Numbered from the stretch's first letter, positions 52,481-60,930 are shown. The stretch: 64,000 nucleotides of DNA from an uncultured Fibrobacter sp. (GCA_934699585.1 CAKUWY010000007.1:1-64000), one strand, 5' to 3'. Translations and numbers: made by a program. Notes: generated from the sequence alone by a model not told the origin.

Positions 52481-53308
52481 CTAGCGACCCGATGCCCATC
52501 TCAATCTCGGATTCGGGCAGTGGTCCTCGTGACCATCGGGCCAAACCCATACCTCGTCGGCAAAAGGGCACTCCGCAGATTTTCCATCACAGTCCTTACC
52601 GGATACGGCACAGGAGCCGTCTTGACCTTCGAAGTACAGGCTTCCTTCGCAACGAACTTTATCGGAGTGCAGCACCGTCCGTAACCGTTCTACTACTCCT
52701 TCGGGCAAGGCAAACCTTTCCCGCAATTCTCGTGACGCACAATCCAAAAACACCACCGGATTCCACTTGATCCGACTAATGCCGACTCGTTCCGCCCATC
52801 GCAAAAGTTCCGACGCAGAACCCGCATTTTCCCGATGGAGCGTCACCTGCAGTGAAACAGTGGCCACAGCCCGCAAACTGTCGCCCTCCTGCAACCGTCT
52901 GCGAACATCCAACAACTTTTTCACGTTGGCCTTCCACTCACTTTCGGGCAATCCTCCCGTCTCGTAAGAAAGGGTGCTCACCTTGATGTCGCTGCAGGCT
53001 AGCAGCAGGTTTTTCATTCCTTCGTCACTCCCCCATCCTTTAGGAAAACTCCCGTTGGTGGTCAGGTTCAAAGGAATCCCGCGACTCCTGCACAATTCCA
53101 ACAGTTCCTCGAAATGGGAATAAAGTAAAGGTTCTCCCATAGTGGAGGGAATCACTTCCCGCACACCTGCATATTTTTCAATGGAACGCCGAGCCACTTC
53201 TATGGGCATCTCACCAAGACCGGCCGGCACACCCCGCTGGTTCAAAAAGCACAGCGGGCAGTATAAATTACAAATGTCCGGATTGGTCAGTAAAGTCAGA
53301 CGGCGCAT
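52481..53308 (-). CDS. radical SAM protein with C-terminal Cys cluster
   Basis: The 275-residue protein has the iron-sulphur motif CNLYCPLC (residues 13-20) near the N-terminus. A half-barrel follows, with STMGEPLL and LTTNGS. The C-terminal tail (about 220-265) has five Cys (CEGSLYF...CAVSGKDCDG...CPFADEVWVWPDGHEDHC), which may bind an auxiliary cluster as in SPASM/Twitch enzymes. The substrate is not known; no short precursor peptide gene is next to it. It is a single gene between the MoxR set and a thioredoxin-reductase-like gene. Confidence 0.8.
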   Translation of the reverse strand: MRRLTLLTNPDICNLYCPLCFLNQRGVPAGLGEMPIEVARRSIEKYAGVREVIPSTMGEPLLYSHFEELLELCRSRGIPLNLTTNGSFPKGWGSDEGMKNLLLACSDIKVSTLSYETGGLPESEWKANVKKLLDVRRRLQEGDSLRAVATVSLQVTLHRENAGSASELLRWAERVGISRIKWNPVVFLDCASRELRERFALPEGVVERLRTVLHSDKVRCEGSLYFEGQDGSCAVSGKDCDGKSAECPFADEVWVWPDGHEDHCPNPRLRWASGR

Positions 53309-53314
53309 GGGATA

Positions 53315-53377
53315 ATTCTGATTTCTGACTCCAGATTTCGGAGTTATAATTCCGAACTCCGAAATCCAAATTCTGAA
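53315..53377. repeat. heptad array (YNSNGAA-like) with internal palindrome
   Basis: Nine 7-bp units (ATTCTGA, TTTCTGA, CTCCAGA and so on, turning into TTCCGAA, CTCCGAA) fill the gap between the thioredoxin-reductase-like stop and the radical SAM start. GATTTCGGAGTT (53334-53345) and its inverse (53355-53366) make a 12-bp stem with a 9-base loop, without a T-run. Confidence 0.7.
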
Positions 53378-54253
53378 TTATTTGTTCTCTCTCAGGTACT
53401 TGATCGCCGCAAGAGCCGCCCTGGCGCCTTCGCCTACTGCTACAGACACCTGCAAGATACCGCCGGTGCAGTCCCCCGCCGCATAGAGTCCCGGAAGGGT
53501 GGTCTGCAAATCGCCGTCCAGCACAAGCTTTCCCTGGTCAAAGGCGGCACCCGCCTTCAATGCCAAATCCGTAGCGTTGGCGCTACCTAGGGCCACAAAC
53601 AGCCCGTCGAAGTTTTCTTCAGTACCGTCTTCGTATTGCACGCCCTGGAAAGCTCCTTCGCCTACCAGCCCCTGCAAATGCCGCTTTTCGATGCGGACCT
53701 TGTCTGGGAATTTTGCAGAAACTTCTGCACCGTTGGTCAAAAGGGTTGCAGAACCCACCACCTGCAAAAGTTCTTCGGTTTCGTGAAGGGCATATTCGCC
53801 GTTTCCAAGCACGGCCACGTTCTTGCCCTTGTAAAAGAAGGAATCGCAGACAGCGCAATAACTAACCCCATGGCCTTCCATCTCGGCCATTCCCGGCAGC
53901 GGGTGCTTTTTGCGAACAGCGCCGGTAGCCATGATGCAAACCTTACCATGATAAGATGCCGTAAGCCCCTTGGCCACAAACTGCGAACCGTCAAACATCA
54001 GGTCCATCACTTCGTCATCTACAATCTGTGCGCCAAGATCCAAGGCCTGCTTCTTGCCTACCTGCAAAAGCTCTTCGCCGGTCAGGGGTTTTTCTAGGCC
54101 GTAATAGTTCTGGATAGCATGGGCTTTAGAAAGCGCACCACCGTCTTTACCCACCAACAGCACGTCGAGCCCCGCACGGAGTCCGTACAACGCCGCAGAA
54201 ACACCTGCAGGACCATATCCCAGAATCAAGATATCCGCTTCAAAGTTATCCAT
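53378..54253 (-). CDS. FAD-dependent thioredoxin-reductase-like oxidoreductase
   Basis: The 291-residue protein has an N-terminal FAD Rossmann motif (ILGYGPAGVSAALYGLRAG), an active-site pair CAVC (about residues 132-135), the NADPH-binding VLGNGEYALHE and a C-terminal GLYAAGDCTGG. It resembles thioredoxin reductase but is shorter than the usual 310-320. The NADPH motif VLGNGEYA departs from the common GGGxxA/S form, so the electron donor or partner may differ. AGGAGG precedes the ATG. It is the last gene of the gatC run. Confidence 0.8.
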   Translation of the reverse strand: MDNFEADILILGYGPAGVSAALYGLRAGLDVLLVGKDGGALSKAHAIQNYYGLEKPLTGEELLQVGKKQALDLGAQIVDDEVMDLMFDGSQFVAKGLTASYHGKVCIMATGAVRKKHPLPGMAEMEGHGVSYCAVCDSFFYKGKNVAVLGNGEYALHETEELLQVVGSATLLTNGAEVSAKFPDKVRIEKRHLQGLVGEGAFQGVQYEDGTEENFDGLFVALGSANATDLALKAGAAFDQGKLVLDGDLQTTLPGLYAAGDCTGGILQVSVAVGEGARAALAAIKYLRENK

Positions 54254-54270
54254 CTCAGCCTCCTAAAAGA

Positions 54271-55233
54271 CTAGGCCATCGTTTCCTTGATGCGGGCCCA
54301 TCCGTCTTCGGGAATCTGGGCGCCCATCACCTGCACCACTTCGTTAGAAACAATACTTCCCAGGTTGCCGGAGCGTTCCATGTCCCAGCCGTTCATGTAG
54401 CCGTACAAAAATCCCGAAGCCCACAGGTCGCCTGCACCGGTGGTATCAATGGCCTTTGCAGAACCGGCCTGCACGCGGGTCACCACTCCATCTTTGGCAA
54501 TCAAAGCGCCACGCTTTCCGATTTTCACCACAGCCACTTTCGCCTTCTTGGCAAGCACGTCCAGTGCCGCCTCTTCCTTGACTCCGGCGTAGGCAAAGGC
54601 CTCGTCTTCGTTGGCGATAATGATGTCAATCATCTTTTCTTCGAAAAGTTCGTCAAACAGTTTGCGGCAGGCATCCACCACACCAAAACTGCTAAAGTCT
54701 AATGCGGTTTCTACGCCCAGACTACGGGCAAGGGTAAAGGCCTTCTTGAAGCATTCCCCGTTAAAAGCGCGGTAACCTTCGGCGTAAAGCAGGCCCACGT
54801 CGTCGTAGAGGGCGGGCACAAAGTCATCGCTCCCTAAAAAGTCAGAAGCCCCAAGGTAAGTCCACATGGAACGCTGGGCATCGGGAGTCACCGCCGAAAA
54901 CACGCAGCCCGTAGCCGCACCGGATAGTCCCAGCTTGGATTCCACGCCGTTTCGTTCCAGGTGTTTCTGGAAGATTTTTCCCAAGTCGTCGTCACCGATT
55001 TTAGAAATAAAGGCGGCCCTGCCCCCTAGGCGCGAAAGTCCCACCATGGTATTGCAGGTAGAACCCCCTGGAACGCGCACGGGATTTTTCAGCGACAGCA
55101 GGAACTTTTCCATCTGGGGCCAATCCACCATGTTCATGCCACCCTTCTGCACTCCCTGGGATTCAATCCAGGAGTCATCCACGTTGGCCAAGATATCCAC
55201 CAGGGCAGCGCCCATTCCTAAAACTTTTTTCAT
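54271..55233 (-). CDS. PfkB-family sugar/nucleoside kinase (adenosine kinase-like)
   Basis: The 320-residue ribokinase-fold protein has the N-terminal GMGAALVDILANVDD, the GGSTCNTMVGLSRLGG substrate motif and the DTTGAGDLWASGF anion-hole motif with the catalytic Asp. It is adenosine kinase-like by the N-terminal block. ATG at 55233 overlaps the rhomboid stop (TGATG) and follows AGGAGAGG. Confidence 0.85.
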   Translation of the reverse strand: MKKVLGMGAALVDILANVDDSWIESQGVQKGGMNMVDWPQMEKFLLSLKNPVRVPGGSTCNTMVGLSRLGGRAAFISKIGDDDLGKIFQKHLERNGVESKLGLSGAATGCVFSAVTPDAQRSMWTYLGASDFLGSDDFVPALYDDVGLLYAEGYRAFNGECFKKAFTLARSLGVETALDFSSFGVVDACRKLFDELFEEKMIDIIIANEDEAFAYAGVKEEAALDVLAKKAKVAVVKIGKRGALIAKDGVVTRVQAGSAKAIDTTGAGDLWASGFLYGYMNGWDMERSGNLGSIVSNEVVQVMGAQIPEDGWARIKETMA

Positions 55234-56165
55234 CAATAACCTCTCCTACGGCGCAGCCTTTCGCTGGCCTTCAACAAAAACTGTCGTTCAGATTCCGTCA
55301 ACGACTGGATGCCTTCTGCATTGACTTTTTTCAGGATTTCATCCATCCGCTTCTGTTCGTCCATGTAAAAGACTTCACCTTCCAGAACTTCGGGTTCTTC
55401 GACACGGGCTTCTGTTCTCTGTCCATCCCGGTTTTCGGTATCAAAGGGATTGTTCCATTTTTTATAGCGGCCGGGATGCTTGGAAAACAAACGGAAAAAC
55501 CCGGACAAGGGCGAATTGTATAGGATGCTGGAGCTCTTGGTAAACACATTCTGGTACAAGGCCATGTAGATAAAGCCCGCCACAACACCACCCAAATGGG
55601 CGAAGTGGGCTATGGCATCGCCAGTATTTGCAAACATCACATCAAAGGCAACCATCACCCACATGGCATGCTTGATTTTCATGGGGATAATAAAGAACAT
55701 CAAGATGCGCCTTTCCGGGAAAAACTTGTAATAAGCAACAAATACGCCCATCAAGGCGCCAGAGGCTCCGATAATAGGATTATGGGTGAGTCCCAAAATA
55801 CTCATGCCAACACTGAATATGGCCGCAAATATTCCACAGAAGAAATACATGAAGGCAAAATGCTTGGTACCCATCCATTCCCCGACCTCTGCACCGAACA
55901 TCCAGAGCATCAGCATATTGAAAAAGAAATGCATAAAATCCACATGAATAAACATGTAGGTCACGTAACGCCAAGCATCGAAGGGTGCGGTCGGCAAAAA
56001 GGCTCCAAAGTAGAGGATATACTCCTGAAGCGAGCCATATCCGACACCGGGCAGGTTCAAATGCAGCCCCAGCATACCGCCCACGATAGCCGCAATCGCA
56101 AACACCACAGCGTTTGAAATCAGCAGGACTCGAATAACTTTAGGTAAGAATCGAAAAGGAGTCAT
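55233..56165 (-). CDS. rhomboid-family intramembrane serine protease
   Basis: The 310-residue protein has six membrane helices. The catalytic Ser135 is in GASGA and the His190 in AHLGG, preceded by the HVDFMHFFFN segment of helix 2. The long polar C-terminal tail (about 210-310) is an unusual extension with many Arg and Glu. Rhomboids cleave membrane proteins within the bilayer. It ends inside the start of the kinase gene and begins 3 bp after coaD. Confidence 0.9.
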   Translation of the reverse strand: MTPFRFLPKVIRVLLISNAVVFAIAAIVGGMLGLHLNLPGVGYGSLQEYILYFGAFLPTAPFDAWRYVTYMFIHVDFMHFFFNMLMLWMFGAEVGEWMGTKHFAFMYFFCGIFAAIFSVGMSILGLTHNPIIGASGALMGVFVAYYKFFPERRILMFFIIPMKIKHAMWVMVAFDVMFANTGDAIAHFAHLGGVVAGFIYMALYQNVFTKSSSILYNSPLSGFFRLFSKHPGRYKKWNNPFDTENRDGQRTEARVEEPEVLEGEVFYMDEQKRMDEILKKVNAEGIQSLTESERQFLLKASERLRRRRGY

Positions 56166-56167
56166 AG

Positions 56168-56671
56168 TTAACGGCTAGTTTTCAACAACAATGGGATGAC
56201 TTCAACATGGACATAGTTCGAAAGCAGTTCACGACCGTCCACCGTATCCGAAACGCCGGCCTTCAAAAGCTCGCGAACCACGGAACTGCTTAACGACAAG
56301 TGTTCCGAAGCGCTGGAGAAAATAACCGTTTCGCATTCGGGATAAAGAGTCCGATTGTTCCAGGCGATGGACTGTTCATATTCAACATCCATAGCACCGC
56401 GCACGCCCCGGACCAAAAACTTCGAACCGACGCTTTTCATAAAATCTACAGTCAGTCCATCATAAGATGTCACTTTCACGTTCGGGATTCCGGCAACGGA
56501 CTTGTTTATGAAGGTCAGGCGGTCCGATTCCGAAAACATGTTCTTCTTGGAAGCATTTACGGCAAGCACAACCCACAGCTCATCGAAAAGGGCAGCGGCC
56601 CTTTTGACAATGTCCAAGTGTCCCAAGGTAAACGGATCAAAGGACCCTGCAAACACAGCAATTCTTTCCAT
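56168..56671 (-). CDS. coaD: phosphopantetheine adenylyltransferase
   Basis: The 167-residue protein (family about 160) begins AVFAGSFDPFTLGHLDIVKRA, with the nucleotidyl-transfer T/HxGH motif, and has RGVRGAMDVEYEQSIAWNN. It makes dephospho-CoA in coenzyme A synthesis. TATATT lies 7-12 bp before the ATG, partly overlapping a TAG-type heptad array. Confidence 0.95.
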   Translation of the reverse strand: MERIAVFAGSFDPFTLGHLDIVKRAAALFDELWVVLAVNASKKNMFSESDRLTFINKSVAGIPNVKVTSYDGLTVDFMKSVGSKFLVRGVRGAMDVEYEQSIAWNNRTLYPECETVIFSSASEHLSLSSSVVRELLKAGVSDTVDGRELLSNYVHVEVIPLLLKTSR

Positions 56672-56688
56672 GCTGTAAATATAGTCAA

Positions 56689-56716
56689 TAGGGGTTAGGA
56701 ATTAGGATTCTACGAC
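56689..56716. repeat. heptad array (TAG + 4 bases) with a stop codon
   Basis: Four 7-bp units (TAGGGGT, TAGGAAT, TAGGATT, CTACGAC) lie between rsmD and coaD. The last contains the rsmD stop codon on the minus strand. Confidence 0.7.
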
Positions 56717-57258
56717 CTAAAAATCACCAACGAGGATTCCCCATAGCGGCGGACCTGAACCAGTCCAGCGTCGGAGGCCTCTTTAATCCATGCGGGTAAG
56801 TTTCGACTGGGAGCCTCGAACACGGCTACACCATTTGGATTCAGCCACTGCCAGAAAGAACGCAAGTCCGGATATTCCATATCCTTGAAGGGCGGATCCG
56901 CATATATCAAATCAAAGCCGCCTTCGGCACACAAGTCCTCTTTTTCCAGAGTCAAGGCATTCTTTTCGTACAAAGTAAGATTCTTTTCCAGGGACAACGC
57001 CTTGTACCCCTGCAACAAGAGATGCGCTTGGGAATGAACCATTTCCACAGCCACCACATGGGCTGCCCCGCGACTCAAAGCTTCGATTCCCATAATGCCC
57101 GAACCCGCAAACAGGTCCAGCATACGGAATCCATCAACAGATTGCAAAATATTGAACAAAGCCTCGCGGGTCCTTGAACCCGTAGGCCTGGTTTTCATAC
57201 TTGGAGGAGAAGGGACCATCCGTCCGCGAAGGTCCCCGCCCGTAATGCGTATCGGCAT
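56710..57258 (-). CDS. rsmD: 16S rRNA (guanine966-N2)-methyltransferase
   Basis: The 182-residue SAM methyltransferase has RITGGDLRGR and RPTGSRTREALFNIL at the N-terminus, motif I LDLFAGSGIMGIEAL and the catalytic YADPPF. It methylates G966 of 16S rRNA. It begins 1 bp after the preceding stop codon in the same run. Confidence 0.93.
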   Translation of the reverse strand: MPIRITGGDLRGRMVPSPPSMKTRPTGSRTREALFNILQSVDGFRMLDLFAGSGIMGIEALSRGAAHVVAVEMVHSQAHLLLQGYKALSLEKNLTLYEKNALTLEKEDLCAEGGFDLIYADPPFKDMEYPDLRSFWQWLNPNGVAVFEAPSRNLPAWIKEASDAGLVQVRRYGESSLVIFRS

Positions 57259-57259
57259 A

Positions 57260-58270
57260 TTAAGGAACGACGAACATCACGAGCTGCATAGAACTCTGGA
57301 TGTCGCGCTTGGCAAAGGCCATCTCCATTTTCGTCACACCCACGCGGACCGGAGATTCCAGCAGGGCCGTTGCAAAGTTCTGCAATTCCGGGAAATCCGA
57401 ATTGGCAGACAACGTGTAGGAATAGCGCTTATAAACACCAAAGTCTTCAACAGAAGGCTTTTCAAGTCCCTTGAAAGTAAGCTTGGCATTGGTGGCAAGG
57501 GCTTTCAACGCCTTCACTTCTTCTGCAACTTCCGCAGACTTCACAAAATTCGTGACCGCAGCAAGATTCGGAGTCGAAACATTGAACAGGCCAAACGCGG
57601 TAATGTCCGTGGCCGGAGCATTTTCCGGAAGAGGCGGAGTTCTGAAATCGGCGCTCACCGCTTTCAGGCGTTCCAAGAAGCTCCGCTGAGAAGTAGGCTT
57701 GGCAGCCACACCTCGAATGTAGAAGTAGTTGGGCGTCTGGAAGATGCAGTCAGAAAAGCCCACATCATCAGGTGTAGCCGTAGAAAGGAACGTAAGGAAC
57801 TGGGCACTTGCCGCTTTCTGGTAAGAAAGTTTTTCCAGAGGCAGGTAAGACTCATAATTCGTTCTGCTGTTGTTGTACAGGGCCTTGGGATTAATTTCAC
57901 CCACCACCTGCTTCACGGTCATGCCTTCGCGCATCTTGAGCACGGCCTTCTCGGCGGCAGCCTCCGCTTCCAAGAGTCCACCGGCAGTGGTGGTCTGTCC
58001 TGCACCCAAAGTCAAGGCCTGGCTCGGGTCTTCGGCACCAATCAAGGACAAGTATGCTTCGGGCAAAGCGCCCTGCAGGGGAGCAGGTACACCGAACACG
58101 CTCAAGAAGCAGCTGAACGCCACCACCACAAAGGCAGCGGCAAGTCCGATTGTCAGCAACTTGGACTTAGAAGATTTTCTTGCCGCACGGACATCGGTCA
58201 CATGGACCGGATTCACGTTTTCCATCAAGGATGAACGTTCGGCAGCTTCAATCAGGTTTAAATGAATCAT
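57260..58270 (-). CDS. PilN-like single-pass membrane protein
   Basis: The 336-residue protein begins MIHLNLIEAAE, as PilN proteins do. It has a basic cytoplasmic segment and one membrane helix (about 40-62), then a large extracytoplasmic domain (65-336) of helical and beta character. Its ATG overlaps the stop of the PilM-like gene, as pilM-pilN usually do. It is longer than typical PilN (about 200), so a PilN-PilO combined form is possible. Assignment rests on context and topology. Confidence 0.6.
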   Translation of the reverse strand: MIHLNLIEAAERSSLMENVNPVHVTDVRAARKSSKSKLLTIGLAAAFVVVAFSCFLSVFGVPAPLQGALPEAYLSLIGAEDPSQALTLGAGQTTTAGGLLEAEAAAEKAVLKMREGMTVKQVVGEINPKALYNNSRTNYESYLPLEKLSYQKAASAQFLTFLSTATPDDVGFSDCIFQTPNYFYIRGVAAKPTSQRSFLERLKAVSADFRTPPLPENAPATDITAFGLFNVSTPNLAAVTNFVKSAEVAEEVKALKALATNAKLTFKGLEKPSVEDFGVYKRYSYTLSANSDFPELQNFATALLESPVRVGVTKMEMAFAKRDIQSSMQLVMFVVP

Positions 58271-59181
58271 ACTTCCTCCATCAGGTTCAGGGCAGCACCG
58301 ATAGCACCGGCACAGCTGAGAACGGCGGCAGAATCAGCTTCTTCCACCGGAAGTCTAAGGCTAGAGAAAGAATCCATCAGGACAATCTGGTATTCAGGAA
58401 GCGCACCCTGTAGGTTTTTCATGAACAGGGGATCCGTCGCCAGTTCGCCGCACAAATGGATTTGCTTCACATCAAAAGACACATCATCTTCCTTGGCATA
58501 ATCGATTTGCTCACGAATGCCGTTGGCCAAGAAACCGTATGCTTCTTCGGCGGACTTGTCCACCAAGGAAAGGGTAGATACACAGCGCAGGTCCTGGAGC
58601 CTGTCCTTGGAAATCCACATCATGGTAACACCGGCAAAATCGGCCTTGATAACGCATTCCAGCCCATCGATATTGTCTGCAGCATCCATCAGGTTCAGCA
58701 GCGAGAGCACATCCACTTCCATGGTCTTGGGCGCTAAGCCCTTGTTGCGGAAGCCTTTACGGACTCCATCCACCCATTCACGACGGACGGCAATCAAAAG
58801 CACGGTCTCACCGACGGTGGCGTCGCCGCACAAGACCTGATAGTCCATGATATAAGAGCCTTTTTCGGCGTTGGTAATCAGACCGAGATACCATTCCAGG
58901 TAGTCTTCACGGTTGGCGCAAGCCTCGGCGGGAATAAAAACCTGCCTCACGACGGAGCGGAAAGCCGGTATAGACAGGGACACCGCCTCTACGGATTCCT
59001 GCTGGATGGATTCCAACCAAGCCTGGAGGACCGTTTCAAAAGTGTAAACGTCATCCAGGGGACTGGTCCCCGTCTGGAGGATAGCCGTGCGCAAGACCCG
59101 CTTTTCGGCGGAGTCCAACAAGGCCACTTTCAGGGATGCATCCCCGACCTCAATACCTAGATAAATCTTCGTATCACTCAT
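58267..59181 (-). CDS. PilM-like actin-fold ATPase
   Basis: The 304-residue soluble protein begins with the ASKHA-fold phosphate loop IYLGIEVGDASLKVALLD and contains DYQVLCGDATVGETVLLIAV and further actin-like segments. PilM proteins bind ATP at the inner face of type IV pilus or type II secretion machines and contact PilN. It overlaps the PilN-like gene (ATGA). No pilQ, pilB or pilC gene is in view. Confidence 0.65.
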   Translation of the reverse strand: MSDTKIYLGIEVGDASLKVALLDSAEKRVLRTAILQTGTSPLDDVYTFETVLQAWLESIQQESVEAVSLSIPAFRSVVRQVFIPAEACANREDYLEWYLGLITNAEKGSYIMDYQVLCGDATVGETVLLIAVRREWVDGVRKGFRNKGLAPKTMEVDVLSLLNLMDAADNIDGLECVIKADFAGVTMMWISKDRLQDLRCVSTLSLVDKSAEEAYGFLANGIREQIDYAKEDDVSFDVKQIHLCGELATDPLFMKNLQGALPEYQIVLMDSFSSLRLPVEEADSAAVLSCAGAIGAALNLMEEV

Positions 59182-59216
59182 ATACTCAACGACTTATGAA
59201 AATGTACACCCTAAAA

Positions 59217-59678
59217 CTAATCAAAAATCACCCCCTGTAGGAGGCCTTCCAGTTTTTTCTTGCCGATTCCGGGTACTTTTTGCAAATCCTGGGGGCCCGA
59301 AAAAGGGCCGTTTTGGGCACGAAACGCCAAAATTTTCTCGGCAAGCTTGGGTCCAACCCCTTTCAGGGCGCACAATTCCGCTACCCCTGCAGAATTGACA
59401 TGTATGGGCAATTTTGGCTTTTTTTGTTTATTTTTCGCGTTTTTTTGTTTTTTAGCCTTATGTTCGGGAGAATTAGTAATTATTACTTTGTCTACAACTT
59501 CGTCGGATTTGGACCAGGACTTTTTCGTGAAATTTTCCCTTTCAGCGACATATTCCAAATTGGAGTATTCTTCCACCTGCCCGATGGAGGGTACACCCCA
59601 GGGTAGATAGCGGAAAACTAGCCCAAGTACCAAAAAGACCAGGGCCATACGGAGGATTTGTTTTTCGGGAGCGTTCAT
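59217..59678 (-). CDS. ComEA-like helix-hairpin-helix DNA-binding protein
   Basis: The 153-residue protein has one N-terminal membrane helix (about 10-28), a Lys-rich linker, and a C-terminal double HhH domain (about 92-150, HVNSAGVAELCALKGVGPK and DLQKVPGIGKKKLEGLL). This type binds DNA at the cell surface during uptake. A start at ATG 59678 is chosen over a GTG three codons earlier that touches the kdsB stop. Confidence 0.8.
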   Translation of the reverse strand: MNAPEKQILRMALVFLVLGLVFRYLPWGVPSIGQVEEYSNLEYVAERENFTKKSWSKSDEVVDKVIITNSPEHKAKKQKNAKNKQKKPKLPIHVNSAGVAELCALKGVGPKLAEKILAFRAQNGPFSGPQDLQKVPGIGKKKLEGLLQGVIFD

Positions 59679-59687
59679 CAAGAGCAC

Positions 59688-60440
59688 CTACGGACTACGC
59701 AGGGGCTCCTTAAATCGTCCGTCCAGCAGCCCCTGCTTTTTTTGTTCATGTAGCAAGGCTTCGACGGCATTCGCGTCAGAAGGCACATCCACGGAGATGC
59801 TTTCAAAAGAGCTCTGGACCATGCGGATAGGGCGCACACCCATAATCCGCATCTGCTCCAGGGAGCGCTCCAGTTCAAGCTTACTCTGGGACAAAGAAGT
59901 AAATTCATCGCGGGACTTGCGGGAATAGGCGTAGATTCCCTGGTGCTGGAACCACCGGCCAGCTTCGCCTGCAGGGATTTCCCGGCGAAAATCGACGGCA
60001 AAACCGTCCTTGACCAAGACCTTCACCACTGTCTTCAAGGGAACATCTTCTGGCTTAAGCGGGCAGGCCACTGTCACCCAGCAGTCCGGGTTTTCGGCAA
60101 GAGTCCGGGCGACATCCCACAAGACCGAGGGTTCTACCAAGGGTTCGTCCCCCTGCAGGTTCACCACCAGGTCAAGGTCCAAGGCACGGGCGGCCTCTGC
60201 CACCCGATCAGAACCGGTAGCCGCCTCCCCTGTCAATAAAAATTCAAATCCGGCACGGGAAACCACCTCGGCAATCTCGTCGCTGTCGGTTGCACAGACG
60301 ATGCGGTCAAAGCATTCCGCAAGGGCTGCCCGCTCCAGGGTGCGGACAATCATCTCCTTACCGCACAACTTGAAAAGTGGCTTCCCGGGAAACCGGGAAG
60401 ACCCCATGCGGGCAGGAACAATGCAGGAGACAGGAGACAT
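59688..60440 (-). CDS. kdsB: 3-deoxy-manno-octulosonate cytidylyltransferase
   Basis: The 250-residue protein (family about 250) starts MSPVSCIVPARMGSSRFPGKPL, the CTP-binding loop. It has VCATDSDEIAEV, LTGEAATGSDRVAEAA and VNLQGDEPLVEPS. It makes CMP-Kdo for lipopolysaccharide, evidence for an LPS-type outer membrane. ATG at 60440 is preferred over a TTG four codons upstream. Confidence 0.95.
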   Translation of the reverse strand: MSPVSCIVPARMGSSRFPGKPLFKLCGKEMIVRTLERAALAECFDRIVCATDSDEIAEVVSRAGFEFLLTGEAATGSDRVAEAARALDLDLVVNLQGDEPLVEPSVLWDVARTLAENPDCWVTVACPLKPEDVPLKTVVKVLVKDGFAVDFRREIPAGEAGRWFQHQGIYAYSRKSRDEFTSLSQSKLELERSLEQMRIMGVRPIRMVQSSFESISVDVPSDANAVEALLHEQKKQGLLDGRFKEPLRSP

Positions 60441-60461
60441 AGATCCAGGCAAAGGAGGCTT

Positions 60462-60749
60462 CTAGCCGCCAATGACCTTGGGAATGGCGAAGTGGTCGTT
60501 TTCCACCGCCGGCGCATTTGCAAAAGCCTGCTCCAGGGTGAAACCCTGTACAGGTACGTCTTCGCGAAGAACCGTCTCGCCGGTTTCGACGGCGGTCATG
60601 GGTTCTACATTGGAAAGGTCCAGAGCCTTCAAAGCTTCCAGATGATTGAGCATCTTGTCCAGGTGGCCCTTGACGGCAGGAATTTCCTTTTCGGAAATGC
60701 TCAGGCGGGACAACTTGGCCAATTTCAGGACTTCATCGTTTTCAAGCAT
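60462..60749 (-). CDS. gatC: Asp/Glu-tRNA amidotransferase subunit C
   Basis: The 95-residue protein matches GatC: the LAKLSRLSISEKE start, the DKMLNHLEALKALDLSNVEPM core and REDVPVQGF near the end. It stabilises GatA in GatCAB, which amidates Asp/Glu on tRNA. No gatA or gatB is visible here. ATG at 60749 follows GGAGA. It is the first gene of a long minus-strand run. Confidence 0.93.
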   Translation of the reverse strand: MLENDEVLKLAKLSRLSISEKEIPAVKGHLDKMLNHLEALKALDLSNVEPMTAVETGETVLREDVPVQGFTLEQAFANAPAVENDHFAIPKVIGG

Positions 60750-60775
60750 AGGACTCTCCAATCTTTACGAGGGGT

Positions 60776-60804
60776 AATATAGAAAAATTTGGAATGAAAG
60801 GCAA
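60776..60804 (-). promoter_or_regulatory. promoter of the gatC run
   Basis: On the minus strand TTGCCT (60799-60804), 17 bp and TATATT (60776-60781) stand 27 bp before the gatC ATG. It matches the tRNA and uvrA promoters in spacing and sequence. Confidence 0.7.
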
Positions 60805-60805
60805 A

Positions 60806-60896
60806 TGAGTTGTGAGTTGTGAGTCGTGAGTTATGAGTTGTGAGTTATGAGTTATGAGTTATGAGTTATGAGGTGTGGGTTGTGAGGTGTGAAATT
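60806..60896. repeat. heptad array (TGAG + 3), thirteen units
   Basis: There are thirteen uninterrupted 7-bp units, nearly all TGAGTTA or TGAGTTG with late variants TGAGGTG and TGAAATT. This is the longest and most regular array in the window. It begins 2 bp beyond the gatC -35 box. Confidence 0.9.
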
Positions 60897-60910
60897 AGTC
60901 CATTTTCGTC

Positions 60911-60930
60911 ATGTTCGCGAAAGCGAACAT
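60911..60930. repeat. perfect 8-bp hairpin with GAAA loop
   Basis: ATGTTCGC and GCGAACAT enclose GAAA, a GNRA-type tetraloop if transcribed. It lies between the TGAG array and the palindromic core. Confidence 0.55.

Noticed and set aside
53309..53377. Short precursor peptide gene for the radical SAM protein
   Set aside because: The gap is entirely heptad repeats with no start codon plus ribosome site giving a plausible peptide.
60806..60896. CRISPR-like array
   Set aside because: The unit is 7 bp with no spacers of 25-40 bp, and no cas genes are present.
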